Source: Jejuia sp047345485 (GTDB lineage Bacteria; Bacteroidota; Bacteroidia; Flavobacteriales; Flavobacteriaceae). From it: a DNA stretch of 64,000 bases. Each line of letters opens with the position of its first letter. Positions within the stretch are counted from its first letter, which is position 1. Under the pieces are notes generated by a model. That model was not told the origin of the DNA, did not search any database, and saw only the letters and a program-made list of their open reading frames with translations. Both the position numbers and the translations under genes were made by a program. The stretch lies in the NCBI RefSeq assembly GCF_047345485.1, contig NZ_JBLFEN010000004.1, forward strand, positions 1-64,000. The letters are read 5' to 3'. Below, piece after piece: positions 26,518 through 35,359 of the stretch.

Positions 26518-28785
26518 ATGGCATTTGATATTGACATGATAAAAGGAGTTTATTCCAAAATGGCTGAGAACGTTGATAAAGCGCGCAAAGTTGTTGGAAA
26601 GCCACTAACGCTTTCTGAAAAAATATTATATAATCACTTATGGGATGGAAATCCAACAACAGCGTTTGTAAGAGGAAAAGATTATGTAGATTTTGCTCCT
26701 GATAGAATTGCATGTCAAGATGCTACAGCTCAAATGGCACTATTGCAATTTATGCAAGCTGGAAAAGATAAGGTTGCTGTACCAACTACGGTGCATTGCG
26801 ATCACCTAATCCAAGCCAAAGAAGGTGCAGCTACAGATTTAAAACACGCCAATACGGTGAGTAGTGAGGTGTTTAATTTCTTAGAATCTGTATCTAATAA
26901 ATATGGTATTGGATTTTGGAAACCTGGCGCGGGTATAATTCATCAAGTAGTTTTAGAAAATTATGCATTCCCTGGTGGGATGATGATTGGTACAGATTCT
27001 CACACAGTAAACGCTGGTGGCTTAGGTATGGTTGCTATTGGTGTTGGTGGTGCAGATGCTGTTGATGTTATGGCTGGTATGGCGTGGGAATTAAAATTCC
27101 CTAAACTAATAGGAGTGAAGTTAACAGGTAAATTATCTGGTTGGACAGCTCCAAAAGATGTAATTTTAAAAGTAGCAGAAATTCTAACTGTAAAAGGTGG
27201 TACAGGTGCTATTGTAGAATATTTTGGCCCTGGCGCAACAGCGATGTCGTGTACAGGAAAAGGCACCATTTGTAATATGGGTGCTGAGATTGGTGCTACT
27301 ACATCAACATTTGGTTATGATGAATCTATGGAGCGTTATTTAAAAGCCACTGATAGAGCAGATGTTGCTGAGGCTGCAAATGCAGTAGCGGCACATTTAA
27401 CAGCAGATCCTGAAGTTTATGCGAACCCAGAAGCTTATTTTGATCAAGTTATAGAAATTAACCTATCAGAATTAGGACCATTATTAAACGGACCGTTTAC
27501 CCCAGATTTATCTACAGAAGTAGGATCGGATATGACGGAGAAAGCTAAAGCAAACGACTGGCCAATAAAAGTAGAATGGGGATTAATTGGGTCTTGTACC
27601 AATTCTTCTTACGAAGATTTATCTAGAGCATCATCTATAGCGCAACAAGCCATAGATAAAGGTTTAAAAATGAAAGCAGAATTAGGCATTAATCCAGGAT
27701 CAGAGCAAGTGCGTTTTACAGCAGAACGCGATGGTATCTTAGGTATTTTTGAAAATTTAGATGCTAAAATATTTACTAATGCGTGTGGACCATGTATCGG
27801 ACAATGGGCACGATATTCAGATCCTAAAAATGCACCAAAAAATAGTATAGTACATTCTTTCAATAGAAACTTTGCTAAACGAGCTGATGGCAATCCAAAT
27901 ACACACGCTTTTGTAGCATCTCCAGAATTAACAGCTGCAATCGCTGTTGCAGGTCGTTTAGACTTTAATCCTTTAAAAGATAAGTTAATCAACGAAAATG
28001 GCGAAGAAGTTATGTTTGAAGAGCCAACAGGCTGGGAACTACCACCGAAAGGTTTCGCGGTAGATGATAACGGGTATTTAGCACCCGAGGCAGACGGTAG
28101 TCATGTAAATGTTGTTGTGAATGATGATTCAGAGCGTTTACAGTTATTAACACCATTTACACCACTTGGAGATACAATCACAGGAGCCAAATTACTAATT
28201 AAGGCTTTCGGAAAATGTACTACAGACCATATCTCTATGGCAGGCCCATGGTTACGATATAGAGGGCATTTAGATAATATTGCCAATAATACATTAATAG
28301 GTGCAGTTAATGCCTTTGGTAAGAAAACCAATTTTGTTAAAAATCAATTAACTGGAGAATACGGTGGCGTTCCAGATACTGCTAGAGCATACAAAGCAGC
28401 TGGTATAAAAACTGTAGTAGTAGGCGATCATAATTATGGCGAAGGGTCGTCAAGAGAACATGCTGCAATGCAACCACGCCATTTAGGTGTAGCAGCGGTT
28501 ATCGTAAAATCTTTTGCGCGTATTCATGAAACTAACCTTAAAAAGCAAGGTATGTTGGGCTTAACGTTTGCAAACGAAGCAGATTATGATTTAATTCAAG
28601 AAGATGATACCTTTAACTTTATAGATTTAGATGCTTTTGCACCAGATACACAATTAACACTTGAAGTTGTGCATACCGATGGTAGCAAAGATACCATCAA
28701 ATTAAACCATACGTATAATGCTGCACAAATAGCATGGTACAATGAGGGTTCTGCACTTAATTTAATTAAGAAGCAAAACGCTTAA
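26518..28785 (+). CDS. Aconitate hydratase, mitochondrial type
   Basis: 755 residues. Cluster cysteines in LIGSCTNSSYEDLSRA and ACGPCIGQW; also IGTDSHTVNAGGLGM and the C-terminal swivel with GDHNYGEGSSREHAA. The length and the absence of an N-terminal HEAT domain mark it as the mitochondrial-type enzyme, different from AcnB directly upstream (about 210 bp away). Both catalyse citrate-isocitrate conversion. A terminator between them implies separate transcription. Confidence 0.96.
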   Translation: MAFDIDMIKGVYSKMAENVDKARKVVGKPLTLSEKILYNHLWDGNPTTAFVRGKDYVDFAPDRIACQDATAQMALLQFMQAGKDKVAVPTTVHCDHLIQAKEGAATDLKHANTVSSEVFNFLESVSNKYGIGFWKPGAGIIHQVVLENYAFPGGMMIGTDSHTVNAGGLGMVAIGVGGADAVDVMAGMAWELKFPKLIGVKLTGKLSGWTAPKDVILKVAEILTVKGGTGAIVEYFGPGATAMSCTGKGTICNMGAEIGATTSTFGYDESMERYLKATDRADVAEAANAVAAHLTADPEVYANPEAYFDQVIEINLSELGPLLNGPFTPDLSTEVGSDMTEKAKANDWPIKVEWGLIGSCTNSSYEDLSRASSIAQQAIDKGLKMKAELGINPGSEQVRFTAERDGILGIFENLDAKIFTNACGPCIGQWARYSDPKNAPKNSIVHSFNRNFAKRADGNPNTHAFVASPELTAAIAVAGRLDFNPLKDKLINENGEEVMFEEPTGWELPPKGFAVDDNGYLAPEADGSHVNVVVNDDSERLQLLTPFTPLGDTITGAKLLIKAFGKCTTDHISMAGPWLRYRGHLDNIANNTLIGAVNAFGKKTNFVKNQLTGEYGGVPDTARAYKAAGIKTVVVGDHNYGEGSSREHAAMQPRHLGVAAVIVKSFARIHETNLKKQGMLGLTFANEADYDLIQEDDTFNFIDLDAFAPDTQLTLEVVHTDGSKDTIKLNHTYNAAQIAWYNEGSALNLIKKQNA

Positions 28786-28810
28786 ATTATAATACACAAT
28801 TACAAATAAA

Positions 28811-28842
28811 AAATCCAACGTGAAAGCGTTGGATTTTTTTAT
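28811..28842 (+). terminator. Intrinsic terminator after second aconitase
   Basis: AAATCCAACG TGAAAG CGTTGGATTT followed by T-run. Confidence 0.9.
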
Positions 28843-28887
28843 ATTACCATACTAATTTCTTTTCAGTATCTCGTATGTATTAAACAC

Positions 28888-29208
28888 CTAACTTGTTTGT
28901 TGATAGGTTTTATTCTTTTCTTTAAGTATAGCCAATTGTTTTTCTAAAAATGAAATGGCTTTTTCTGTTTTATAACTCGCTTTAGATGCAAATTTTTTTG
29001 CATCTTTTTTTAACTGGTGCTTACCAGATTTTGCCGCCTCAGATACATCTGCAGTAACCTCAGTAAAATCTTTAGTTATTTGGTCTTTTATATTTTTACC
29101 CTCTTTTTTTAGAGTGTCTCTAGTTACTTTTCCTTTTTCGGGGGCTAGCAATACACCTAAACCCGCGCCAATTAAAATGCCTAAGGCTATTGTTCCTTTG
29201 TTAATCAT
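28888..29208 (-). CDS. YtxH-domain protein
   Basis: 106 residues. Short N-terminal membrane segment with the YtxH glycine pattern (GTIALGILIGAGLGVLLAPEKG), then charged helices (KGKVTRDTLKKEG, KHQLKKDAKKFASKAS) suited to a coiled coil. YtxH proteins are small membrane-anchored proteins often linked to general stress. Converges with the aconitase gene. Upstream is the repeat-rich region 29209-29779. Confidence 0.85.
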   Translation of the reverse strand: MINKGTIALGILIGAGLGVLLAPEKGKVTRDTLKKEGKNIKDQITKDFTEVTADVSEAAKSGKHQLKKDAKKFASKASYKTEKAISFLEKQLAILKEKNKTYQQTS

Positions 29209-29315
29209 TGTTTTCTTTTTTTAATTAAACCTGTTTTACAAATAAGTAGTAAAAACTACTAATATGTTACAAACAAATTCAGTGCCAGATATTTACAGGG
29301 TTTAAATTTTAATTT

Positions 29316-29433
29316 GGGCGCCTGCCTACCTGCGGTATTGCAGGCAGGTTACCCTCCTAAGGTCGGGTCGGGCTTTCGGCAGTCGCTCCCTCCTTCGTCG
29401 GGGAGCTTCAACAAATGCCTCAATCCCTAACGC
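29316..29433. repeat. GC-richer interspersed repeat, copy 1 (with nested 28-bp palindrome)
   Basis: Begins GGGCG, continues after an insertion with TTACCCTCC, GGTCGGGCTTTC and ends CAATCCCTAACGC. The same ends and core (GGGCG-TTACC, GTCG(G/A)GCTTTC, CAATC(C/T)CTAACGC) recur at 48504-48680, and a decayed copy is at 39115-39170. Much higher GC than the surroundings. Not coding. Confidence 0.75.
29321..29348. mobile_element. 28-bp palindromic element nested in the repeat
   Basis: CCTGCC...GGCAGG hairpin (CCTGCCTACCTGC / GCAGGCAGG arms) placed exactly between the GGGCG and TTACC that are contiguous in the copy at 48504. This looks like insertion of a REP-like palindrome into the longer repeat. 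No transposase gene nearby. Confidence 0.55.
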
Positions 29434-29656
29434 GGGCTAGTTTGCTAGCTTTGTTGTTTTTAAGTCAGTTATTTTATTAACTATTATAGTTTATCAAAGT
29501 TAATCCTTAATTAGTGGAGTTTGTTCTAAAAAATAAAGTTGTAGTAATATTTTAGAAACAGCTTGGTGTTTTAGAGTGTTGTACTAAATCCTAGCTTAGT
29601 AATTATGAGACTTTTTTTTAGTTAAGTTATACTGCATAATTTATCCAGTATGTTTG

Positions 29657-29784
29657 ATAACGGTCTCGTGTATGATTTCGTTGCGTGTTTAAGCACTAAA
29701 GTTAGCAAATAAATCACAGATTAAAGTCCGTGAGGACTTTCGTAAGTAGGTCATATCTAGCAATGAATTATACACATTGTTACC
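29657..29784 (-). other. attC-like imperfect inverted repeat (candidate integron-type recombination site)
   Basis: Read on the minus strand: GGTAAC, then ATGTGTATAATTCATTGC, a spacer with the perfect hairpin AAAGTCC GTGA GGACTTT (29723-29740), then GCAACGAAATCATACAC and GTTATC. The two arms are imperfectly complementary (GTGTAT-ATT-TTGC shared, unpaired extra bases in one arm), ending in AAC and GTT, with overall length about 128 bp: the layout of integron attC sites. The R box is GTTAYC rather than the classic GTTRRRY, so this is a candidate, not a confirmed site. Confidence 0.5.
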
Positions 29785-30595
29785 TGCTGGCTTTTACTAT
29801 TTCAGTTGTTTGGTCTGTTGTACTTTTCGTTTGTAATTCAATACTAAATGCTTCTAATTCTGTTTTTAAATTCATTTCCATTTCCAAATAGAATTTAGTA
29901 AAAAACTGTTTTTCGATATCATAATCGATTTGTCCTTTGCCAATTCCATCCAATTCCATTTCGTAATCTTTAGTTGCTGATTTTATGGTATAAACTTGGT
30001 CAAGGTCAAAATATCCAATTCCGTTTTCTACTTTTCTTAAAGTGTAAATTGAGTTAATTTCCATTTCAATTGTGACATCTGCAATTGGCATTGACATTGG
30101 GTTTTTCTGTTCAAAACTTTCTCCAACCCTAATCTTTCTATTCGGATATTTGATTTGATTCATTTGAGATTCCATTGCTGGAAGAAGAGTTTTCTTCTTT
30201 TCTTCTGACATTGTCAATGAATAAATAGAATCTATTTTTGTTTTTCCGTCAATTGATTTTCCAAAAAATTTGGTTCCACTTGTTAAGGTCGGATTATTAG
30301 ATTCTAACAATTCTATGTCAATCGGAAATTCGTTTCCTTTCAGTGCACCTGTTTTAGAAATACTTTTTAAAAGACTTGTATCTTTTGTTGTTGTTGGATT
30401 TTCAACGCCGTTATTTTTTAAATTTTGAAGTATTTCGTCCGATGCAATGTATTTTACATTGTTTTCCGAAATTTGTTTTTGAGTCAGAGTGTAATTGTAA
30501 TTTGGTAAGTAACCAACTTTAAAATCAATCTCTTCTTGACTTTTGCAAGACGTAATTGATATTGTCAATAAAATAAGCAGGATTGTTTTCTTCAT
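29780..30595 (-). CDS. Lipoprotein in a cassette-like setting
   Basis: 271 residues. Lipobox SITSCKSQ at Cys17; the rest is beta-rich (IDFKVGYLPNYNYTLTQKQ, GKTKIDSIYSLTMSEEKKK). It resembles the DUF6263-type periplasmic proteins, with low certainty. Its stop codon TAA lies inside the R-like box AGGTAAC of the attC-like site, and its start is 25 bp inside the opposite cassette boundary GTTACCTGC (30620-30612). No promoter is visible; expression probably comes from the barrel-protein gene upstream, whose stop is 1 base before the boundary. Confidence 0.7.
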   Translation of the reverse strand: MKKTILLILLTISITSCKSQEEIDFKVGYLPNYNYTLTQKQISENNVKYIASDEILQNLKNNGVENPTTTKDTSLLKSISKTGALKGNEFPIDIELLESNNPTLTSGTKFFGKSIDGKTKIDSIYSLTMSEEKKKTLLPAMESQMNQIKYPNRKIRVGESFEQKNPMSMPIADVTIEMEINSIYTLRKVENGIGYFDLDQVYTIKSATKDYEMELDGIGKGQIDYDIEKQFFTKFYLEMEMNLKTELEAFSIELQTKSTTDQTTEIVKASR

Positions 30596-30611
30596 TCGGT
30601 TTTTTCAGCTT

Positions 30612-30620
30612 GCAGGTAAC
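30612..30620 (-). other. Leading edge of cassette (GTTACCTGC)
   Basis: On the minus strand GTTACCTGC is the exact complement-inverse of GCAGGTAAC at the other end of the gene (29787-29779). In integron cassettes the first bases (after G^TT) pair with the inner R box of the same cassette's attC; the same relation is seen here. It lies one base after the TAA of the 30622-31845 gene. Confidence 0.45.
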
Positions 30621-30621
30621 T

Positions 30622-31845
30622 TTAAAATATAGTGTACCCTAGGATTAGTGATACAGAAGTGAATTCTGTACCCCAGGCTCCTTGCGCATTTAAAATATTT
30701 CTTTTAGGTGCGTATCTTAGTTCTAAATTATATTTTTCCTTATACTTACATCCAACACCCAGAGCTAGCGTAACTCCAGAGTTAATATCTAATAGGGTTG
30801 GAGTGCTACTATTTTCTTCAATAATTTCAATTAATGATGAGCTAATACCAAAAACACTAGTTGAAGTTGCAAAGAGTTTAAAATCATCATTCAGAAATAT
30901 ATAATATCTTAAGCCAAGGTTTACATCAATAGATGTATAGTCAATAGTTCCAAATACTTTTCTTCCACTACTTTCGTTTATAATTTTTTCTGCTTCTGAT
31001 GAGAAATTTTGATATGTAGGTTCTACAATTAATGACCACTTATTATTGTTAAACCCCAAAATAAATTCTGCCTCTAGTCCTAATCTAAAAGAGGTTAGCC
31101 CTTTGCCAAAATCTAATTCTCTCCAAGGAACTTGCGCATTTCTTACTAAAAGAGAAGCGCTTCTTACACCAGGGCGTATGGTTAAATTAAATAAATCTTT
31201 TTTTTGTTTGATAGCGTAATTAGTAAACTCAGAATTAGTACATTCATTATAACCTATAAAGAAATTAACTAATTCAGTCTGTCTATAATTTATTTTACCA
31301 ACCTGAGACATTGAGGTGTTTTCACATTTTAAGCTATTCCATAATTGACGTCTAAAAAAATTATTTTTAGAAACTTGTCCATCCTCAGTTAAATAATTTT
31401 TGAAGATCAATTGCTCTACATCATTTAAACCTTCATTAAAAAAATATCGTATTAAACCACTATCTTCATACAAATACAAATTTGCTTTTCCTTCTATTAA
31501 TACTCTTAAAAATAGTTGTTCTTTGTTAAAAACCGGGTTTTTATCATACCCCATTTTATTAATATTAATGCTAGACCTGTCTATATTTACAGTGCGTCCA
31601 ATATATTTTGATGTATTGTAAATCTCAAACTCTTTAACTGTACTAACAGTCTGGATTTTTTTCTCAGAATTCTCAGAAAGCTTATACTCAAATTCAGTTG
31701 GGTTACTTAACCAATCAAGATTTTTAATGAGACATTCTATTCTCTCGTTGGAATTATTAATATAGTAACCTTTTAAAAAGGTGTTTTGAGCAAAAATATT
31801 TAATCCAAGGATTAGAAATAGAAATAGCGTTGTTTGTTTAATCAT
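30622..31845 (-). CDS. Outer-membrane beta-barrel family protein
   Basis: 407 residues. Signal peptide 1-19 (LNIFAQ), an N-terminal soluble region about 20-200 (KGYYINNSNERIECLIKN) and a C-terminal barrel about 205-407 (VRSASLLVRNAQVPW, LGLRYYIFLNDDFKLF, ending in LILGYTIF). Such proteins are sometimes mislabelled as tRNA modification GTPase; there is no GTPase motif. Role unknown. Its stop is immediately followed by the cassette edge, so the cassette-like gene is read with it. Confidence 0.75.
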   Translation of the reverse strand: MIKQTTLFLFLILGLNIFAQNTFLKGYYINNSNERIECLIKNLDWLSNPTEFEYKLSENSEKKIQTVSTVKEFEIYNTSKYIGRTVNIDRSSININKMGYDKNPVFNKEQLFLRVLIEGKANLYLYEDSGLIRYFFNEGLNDVEQLIFKNYLTEDGQVSKNNFFRRQLWNSLKCENTSMSQVGKINYRQTELVNFFIGYNECTNSEFTNYAIKQKKDLFNLTIRPGVRSASLLVRNAQVPWRELDFGKGLTSFRLGLEAEFILGFNNNKWSLIVEPTYQNFSSEAEKIINESSGRKVFGTIDYTSIDVNLGLRYYIFLNDDFKLFATSTSVFGISSSLIEIIEENSSTPTLLDINSGVTLALGVGCKYKEKYNLELRYAPKRNILNAQGAWGTEFTSVSLILGYTIF

Positions 31846-32023
31846 TGTTATTTAGCGTAATAAAGAAAGGTGGTTTATAAATGAATTTTATAATCTTCCT
31901 TTTTTAATCATAATAGAAAGAAATAAAATAATGTACAAAATACATATTTTCTTTCAATTATAGTATAAGTTACGCACTCTAATGGTTCGTAAAATATAAT
32001 CAGCTTAAATATTTCAATAAATA

Positions 32024-35000
32024 TTATTTACGCATCACTTTAACATTCATCTCTTCAACTTTCTTATCCGAGAGTGGAGAAGGAGCATTAAACAGTAAAT
32101 CTTCACTTGTGCCTGTTTTCGGGAATGCCATTACCTCTCTAATTGATGCTTTTTTCTCTAAAATCATCATCAATCTATCAACACCCCAAGCTATACCACC
32201 ATGAGGTGGCGCCCCATAATGAAATGCAGTATACATGGTGCCAACACTCTTCATCATTTCTGCTTTAGAGTAGCCCATGTTTTTATAGGTAGCTTCTAAA
32301 ATTTCAGGTTTGTGCGCACGTACAGAGCCACCGCCTATTTCGTAGCCATTTAATATTAAATCGTATTGTTGCGCTATAATGCTTCCAATTTCATCGTCTT
32401 TACCCTTCATATGTTTGTCTATATCATATGTAGCAGGCATTGAAAATGGATTGTGCGTAAACGTCCAGCGACCTTCATCTGTTTTTTCAAACATAGGGAA
32501 ATCTATAACCCAAGCTGGTCTCAATTCTTTTGGATGTATCAGTTTAAGCATTGCACCCAATTCTTGCCTTACAGCATCCAGTGCTTTATTAGCAGTATCG
32601 TAATCTGCTGCAGAAAAGAATACAATATCACCAACTTTTGCGTTGGTAGTTGTAATAATATTTTTAGCAATGGCTTCACCTAAAAACTTGATAATAGGCG
32701 ATTGTAAATCACTTTCGTTAACAATAATATAGGCTAAACCACCCAAGCCATTATCCTGTGCAATAGCGGTTAGTTTTTCAATTTGCCCTTTAGATAAACG
32801 CTTTTTACCCTGTTCTTCAGCAGAAACTTTTATACACTTTACAATACCACCCTCTTCAATAGGTTTGCTAAATACCTGAAACGTTGTTTCTTTTACAATA
32901 CTGGTAATGTCTTGAAGTTTTAAGCCAAAACGTAAATCGGGTCTATCACAACCATAATAATCCATGGCTTCTTTATACGTAATCACTTCAAACGGATGTA
33001 AAATCCATTTTTTACCATAAATTTTAGTCACAATAGCATTAAACATTTTAGTGTTTAAATCTATAATATCTTGCATGCTAGCGTAAGCTACCTCAATATC
33101 TAATTGCGTAAATTCTGGTTGCCTATCACCACGAGAATCTTCGTCTCTAAAACAACGCGCTATTTGAAAATATTTTTCATAACCGCTTACCATTAATATT
33201 TGCTTAAATTGTTGTGGTGCTTGCGGTAGTGTATAAAAAGAACCTGCTTTTTTTCGTGTAGGTACAATAAATTCTCGAGCACCTTCGTCTGTACCTGCAG
33301 TAAGTATCGGTGTTTCTACTTCTATAAATTCTTGCTCGTCTAGAACATCACGCATCATTTTAATCACCTTATGGCGGTTTACGATAGCTTTTCTAACGGC
33401 ATCATTTCTATGGTCTAAATATTTATATTGAAAACGTACACTTTCGTTAGTTTTATCCGCACGTTTTATTTCAAATGGTAGTGTTTTAGAAAGGTTTAAA
33501 ATATCTAATTCTGAAGTTTCCAACTCAATTGTTCCGGCACGTAATGATGGATTGTAATCATCTGTTTTACGTTGCACAACTTCTCCAGTAACAGTAATAA
33601 CAGATTCTGGTTTAAGCTTTACCAAATCATCAATATTCGGAAACGATTCTCTACTTAAACGCACTTGAAAAATTTCATGACTAGAATCGCGTAAATCAAT
33701 AAACATTAACTCTCCATGATCTCTTACACTAGACACCCAACCGGCTAAAGTTACTTTTGTGCCAATAGACGCTTCACTTAAATCAGATGCTTTATGTGTG
33801 CGATATTCTTCTTTTATTACAATTGGAATTTCAGGTAGTATTTCTTCTTCAGAATTTTGATTTGAAGTTTCTGGTGTTGATGCTATTGCGTTAGCTGTAA
33901 CTGTTGTATTTGCTGTATTGCTAGATGTTTCTAGTTGTTTTAAAATATGTTCTCTAATAACTTTACCAGAAGCGCCTTTACCGATAATACCAATAACTTT
34001 TCCAACAAGAATACCTGCTTTTCCCTGGTTTCCTGCTTTAATATCATTTGCTACAGCCTCGTTTTTAGAGATTACTTCAGCAATAGCATCATTAATTTTA
34101 TCTTCTGAAATGGTGTTGGTTTCAAAATAACTGTTGTAATCAAAATCAGGATTTTCTAATAAAGATTTTATAGCATTTTGAGCCAAAACAGGTGTAACCT
34201 TACCGTCTTTAAACAAACTAAAAATTTCAACAATATCAGAGCTGTTTTTAATTTTAGAATATGCTTCAGGTTTTATGTTATTAGTTAATGTTTTAGCAAC
34301 AAAAGAAGGATCTTTTATAACATTATTTATGGTGATAAAGGTTTCAGAACGTAATGCATCTCCCGTAAAAAACTTTGCATCTTGAGGTAAAACACCGCCT
34401 TTTATCAAGATAGATTCTACTGCAAAAGGTAATGTGCTTAAATCTACATCAATACTTTCTACCACATCTTTTATAGCTACAAATGGTAAATCGGGTTCAG
34501 AAATAAAACGATAATCTGCCTCAAACTCTTTTTTACGCATAGTTTTTGTCTGCTTTAAATCCGCATCAAAAAGTACCGTGGTTTGGTCTGGTCTAAAATC
34601 TTTATGTTTTATATAATAGTTAAGTTGTTTTTCAATCTCCTCTTTAAGTGCCTCAATCATAAACTTAAATGAGTTGAGGTTTTTAATTTCTGTACGCGGG
34701 TTTAGATTGTAGGTATGTTTTTTTCTAAGTGATACAGAAACATCAGATTTAAACTCTCCTTTCTCTAGGTTCGCTTCTGAAATCCCTAAGTTTTGTACAA
34801 TACGCTGAATGTATTGCGCGTAAATTGAAGCATCTTCAATATGGCGGATACAAGGTTCTGTTACAATTTCAATAAGTGGTACACCAGCTTTGTTAAAATC
34901 TACAAGTGATACATTTTTTTCGTGCATCAATTTTGCAGCATCTTCCTCAATATGCACCTGCGTTAAGTTTACAGTAAACTGCGAGCCATCATTTCTATAA

Positions 35001-35359
35001 CAAGACACTTGACCGTCAGGAATCACAGGATTATGAAACTGGGTAATTTGTATGTTTTTAGGATTGTCAGGATATTCATAATGCTTTCTGTCCCAAGAAA
35101 TTACTTCATTTTCAAAAGTAGATTTTACAGCCTTACCAAAGTAAATTGCTTTTGTAATCGCTTCTTTATTTATAGAAGGTAAAACGCCCATTTGTCCTGT
35201 GCAAACAGCGCATATATTTTCATTGGGTGTATCTATTTCTTGATTAGCACAAGAACAGAACAACTTTGTTTTTGTATTTAACCGAACGTGTGTTTCTAGC
35301 CCGATTACTAGCTCTAATTCGTGGTGTTTAAGTAAATCGTTTAATTGCTCTAAATCCAT
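32024..35359 (-). CDS. GatB-AspRS fusion: amidotransferase subunit B joined to aspartyl-tRNA synthetase
   Basis: 1111 residues. 1-475 is complete GatB: zinc cysteines in FCSCANQEID and CAVCTGQ, the active-site stretch RKHYEYPDNPKNIQITQ, and a YqeY-like tail (GKAGILVGKVIGIIGKGASG). A Ser/Thr/Asn/Glu-rich linker spans 476-517. 518-1111 is full-length bacterial-type AspRS: anticodon-binding RTHKASDLSEASIGTK, class II motif 2 FRDEDSRGDRQPEFTQ, GAD insert, and motif 3 GGIAWGVDRLMM. The fusion places Asp-tRNA synthesis and Asp-tRNA(Asn) amidation in one chain. Overlaps gatA by 1 bp (TAATG). Known as a bifunctional protein in Flavobacteriaceae. Confidence 0.95.
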   Translation of the reverse strand: MDLEQLNDLLKHHELELVIGLETHVRLNTKTKLFCSCANQEIDTPNENICAVCTGQMGVLPSINKEAITKAIYFGKAVKSTFENEVISWDRKHYEYPDNPKNIQITQFHNPVIPDGQVSCYRNDGSQFTVNLTQVHIEEDAAKLMHEKNVSLVDFNKAGVPLIEIVTEPCIRHIEDASIYAQYIQRIVQNLGISEANLEKGEFKSDVSVSLRKKHTYNLNPRTEIKNLNSFKFMIEALKEEIEKQLNYYIKHKDFRPDQTTVLFDADLKQTKTMRKKEFEADYRFISEPDLPFVAIKDVVESIDVDLSTLPFAVESILIKGGVLPQDAKFFTGDALRSETFITINNVIKDPSFVAKTLTNNIKPEAYSKIKNSSDIVEIFSLFKDGKVTPVLAQNAIKSLLENPDFDYNSYFETNTISEDKINDAIAEVISKNEAVANDIKAGNQGKAGILVGKVIGIIGKGASGKVIREHILKQLETSSNTANTTVTANAIASTPETSNQNSEEEILPEIPIVIKEEYRTHKASDLSEASIGTKVTLAGWVSSVRDHGELMFIDLRDSSHEIFQVRLSRESFPNIDDLVKLKPESVITVTGEVVQRKTDDYNPSLRAGTIELETSELDILNLSKTLPFEIKRADKTNESVRFQYKYLDHRNDAVRKAIVNRHKVIKMMRDVLDEQEFIEVETPILTAGTDEGAREFIVPTRKKAGSFYTLPQAPQQFKQILMVSGYEKYFQIARCFRDEDSRGDRQPEFTQLDIEVAYASMQDIIDLNTKMFNAIVTKIYGKKWILHPFEVITYKEAMDYYGCDRPDLRFGLKLQDITSIVKETTFQVFSKPIEEGGIVKCIKVSAEEQGKKRLSKGQIEKLTAIAQDNGLGGLAYIIVNESDLQSPIIKFLGEAIAKNIITTTNAKVGDIVFFSAADYDTANKALDAVRQELGAMLKLIHPKELRPAWVIDFPMFEKTDEGRWTFTHNPFSMPATYDIDKHMKGKDDEIGSIIAQQYDLILNGYEIGGGSVRAHKPEILEATYKNMGYSKAEMMKSVGTMYTAFHYGAPPHGGIAWGVDRLMMILEKKASIREVMAFPKTGTSEDLLFNAPSPLSDKKVEEMNVKVMRK

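Noticed and set aside
27000..27992. Open frames on the minus strand within the aconitase gene
   Set aside because: They are antisense shadows caused by codon bias of a well-identified CDS; no start signals or similarity.
29209..29779. Insertion sequence remnant
   Set aside because: No transposase fragment or typical IS terminal repeats; the sequence is explained by the interspersed repeat, palindrome and attC-like site.
30622..31845. tRNA modification GTPase label
   Set aside because: No G1-G5 motifs; signal peptide and barrel strands instead.
32024..35359. GatB-AspRS join as an assembly or frameshift error
   Set aside because: Both halves are full-length, in frame, with a typical linker; the same fusion is known in related bacteria.
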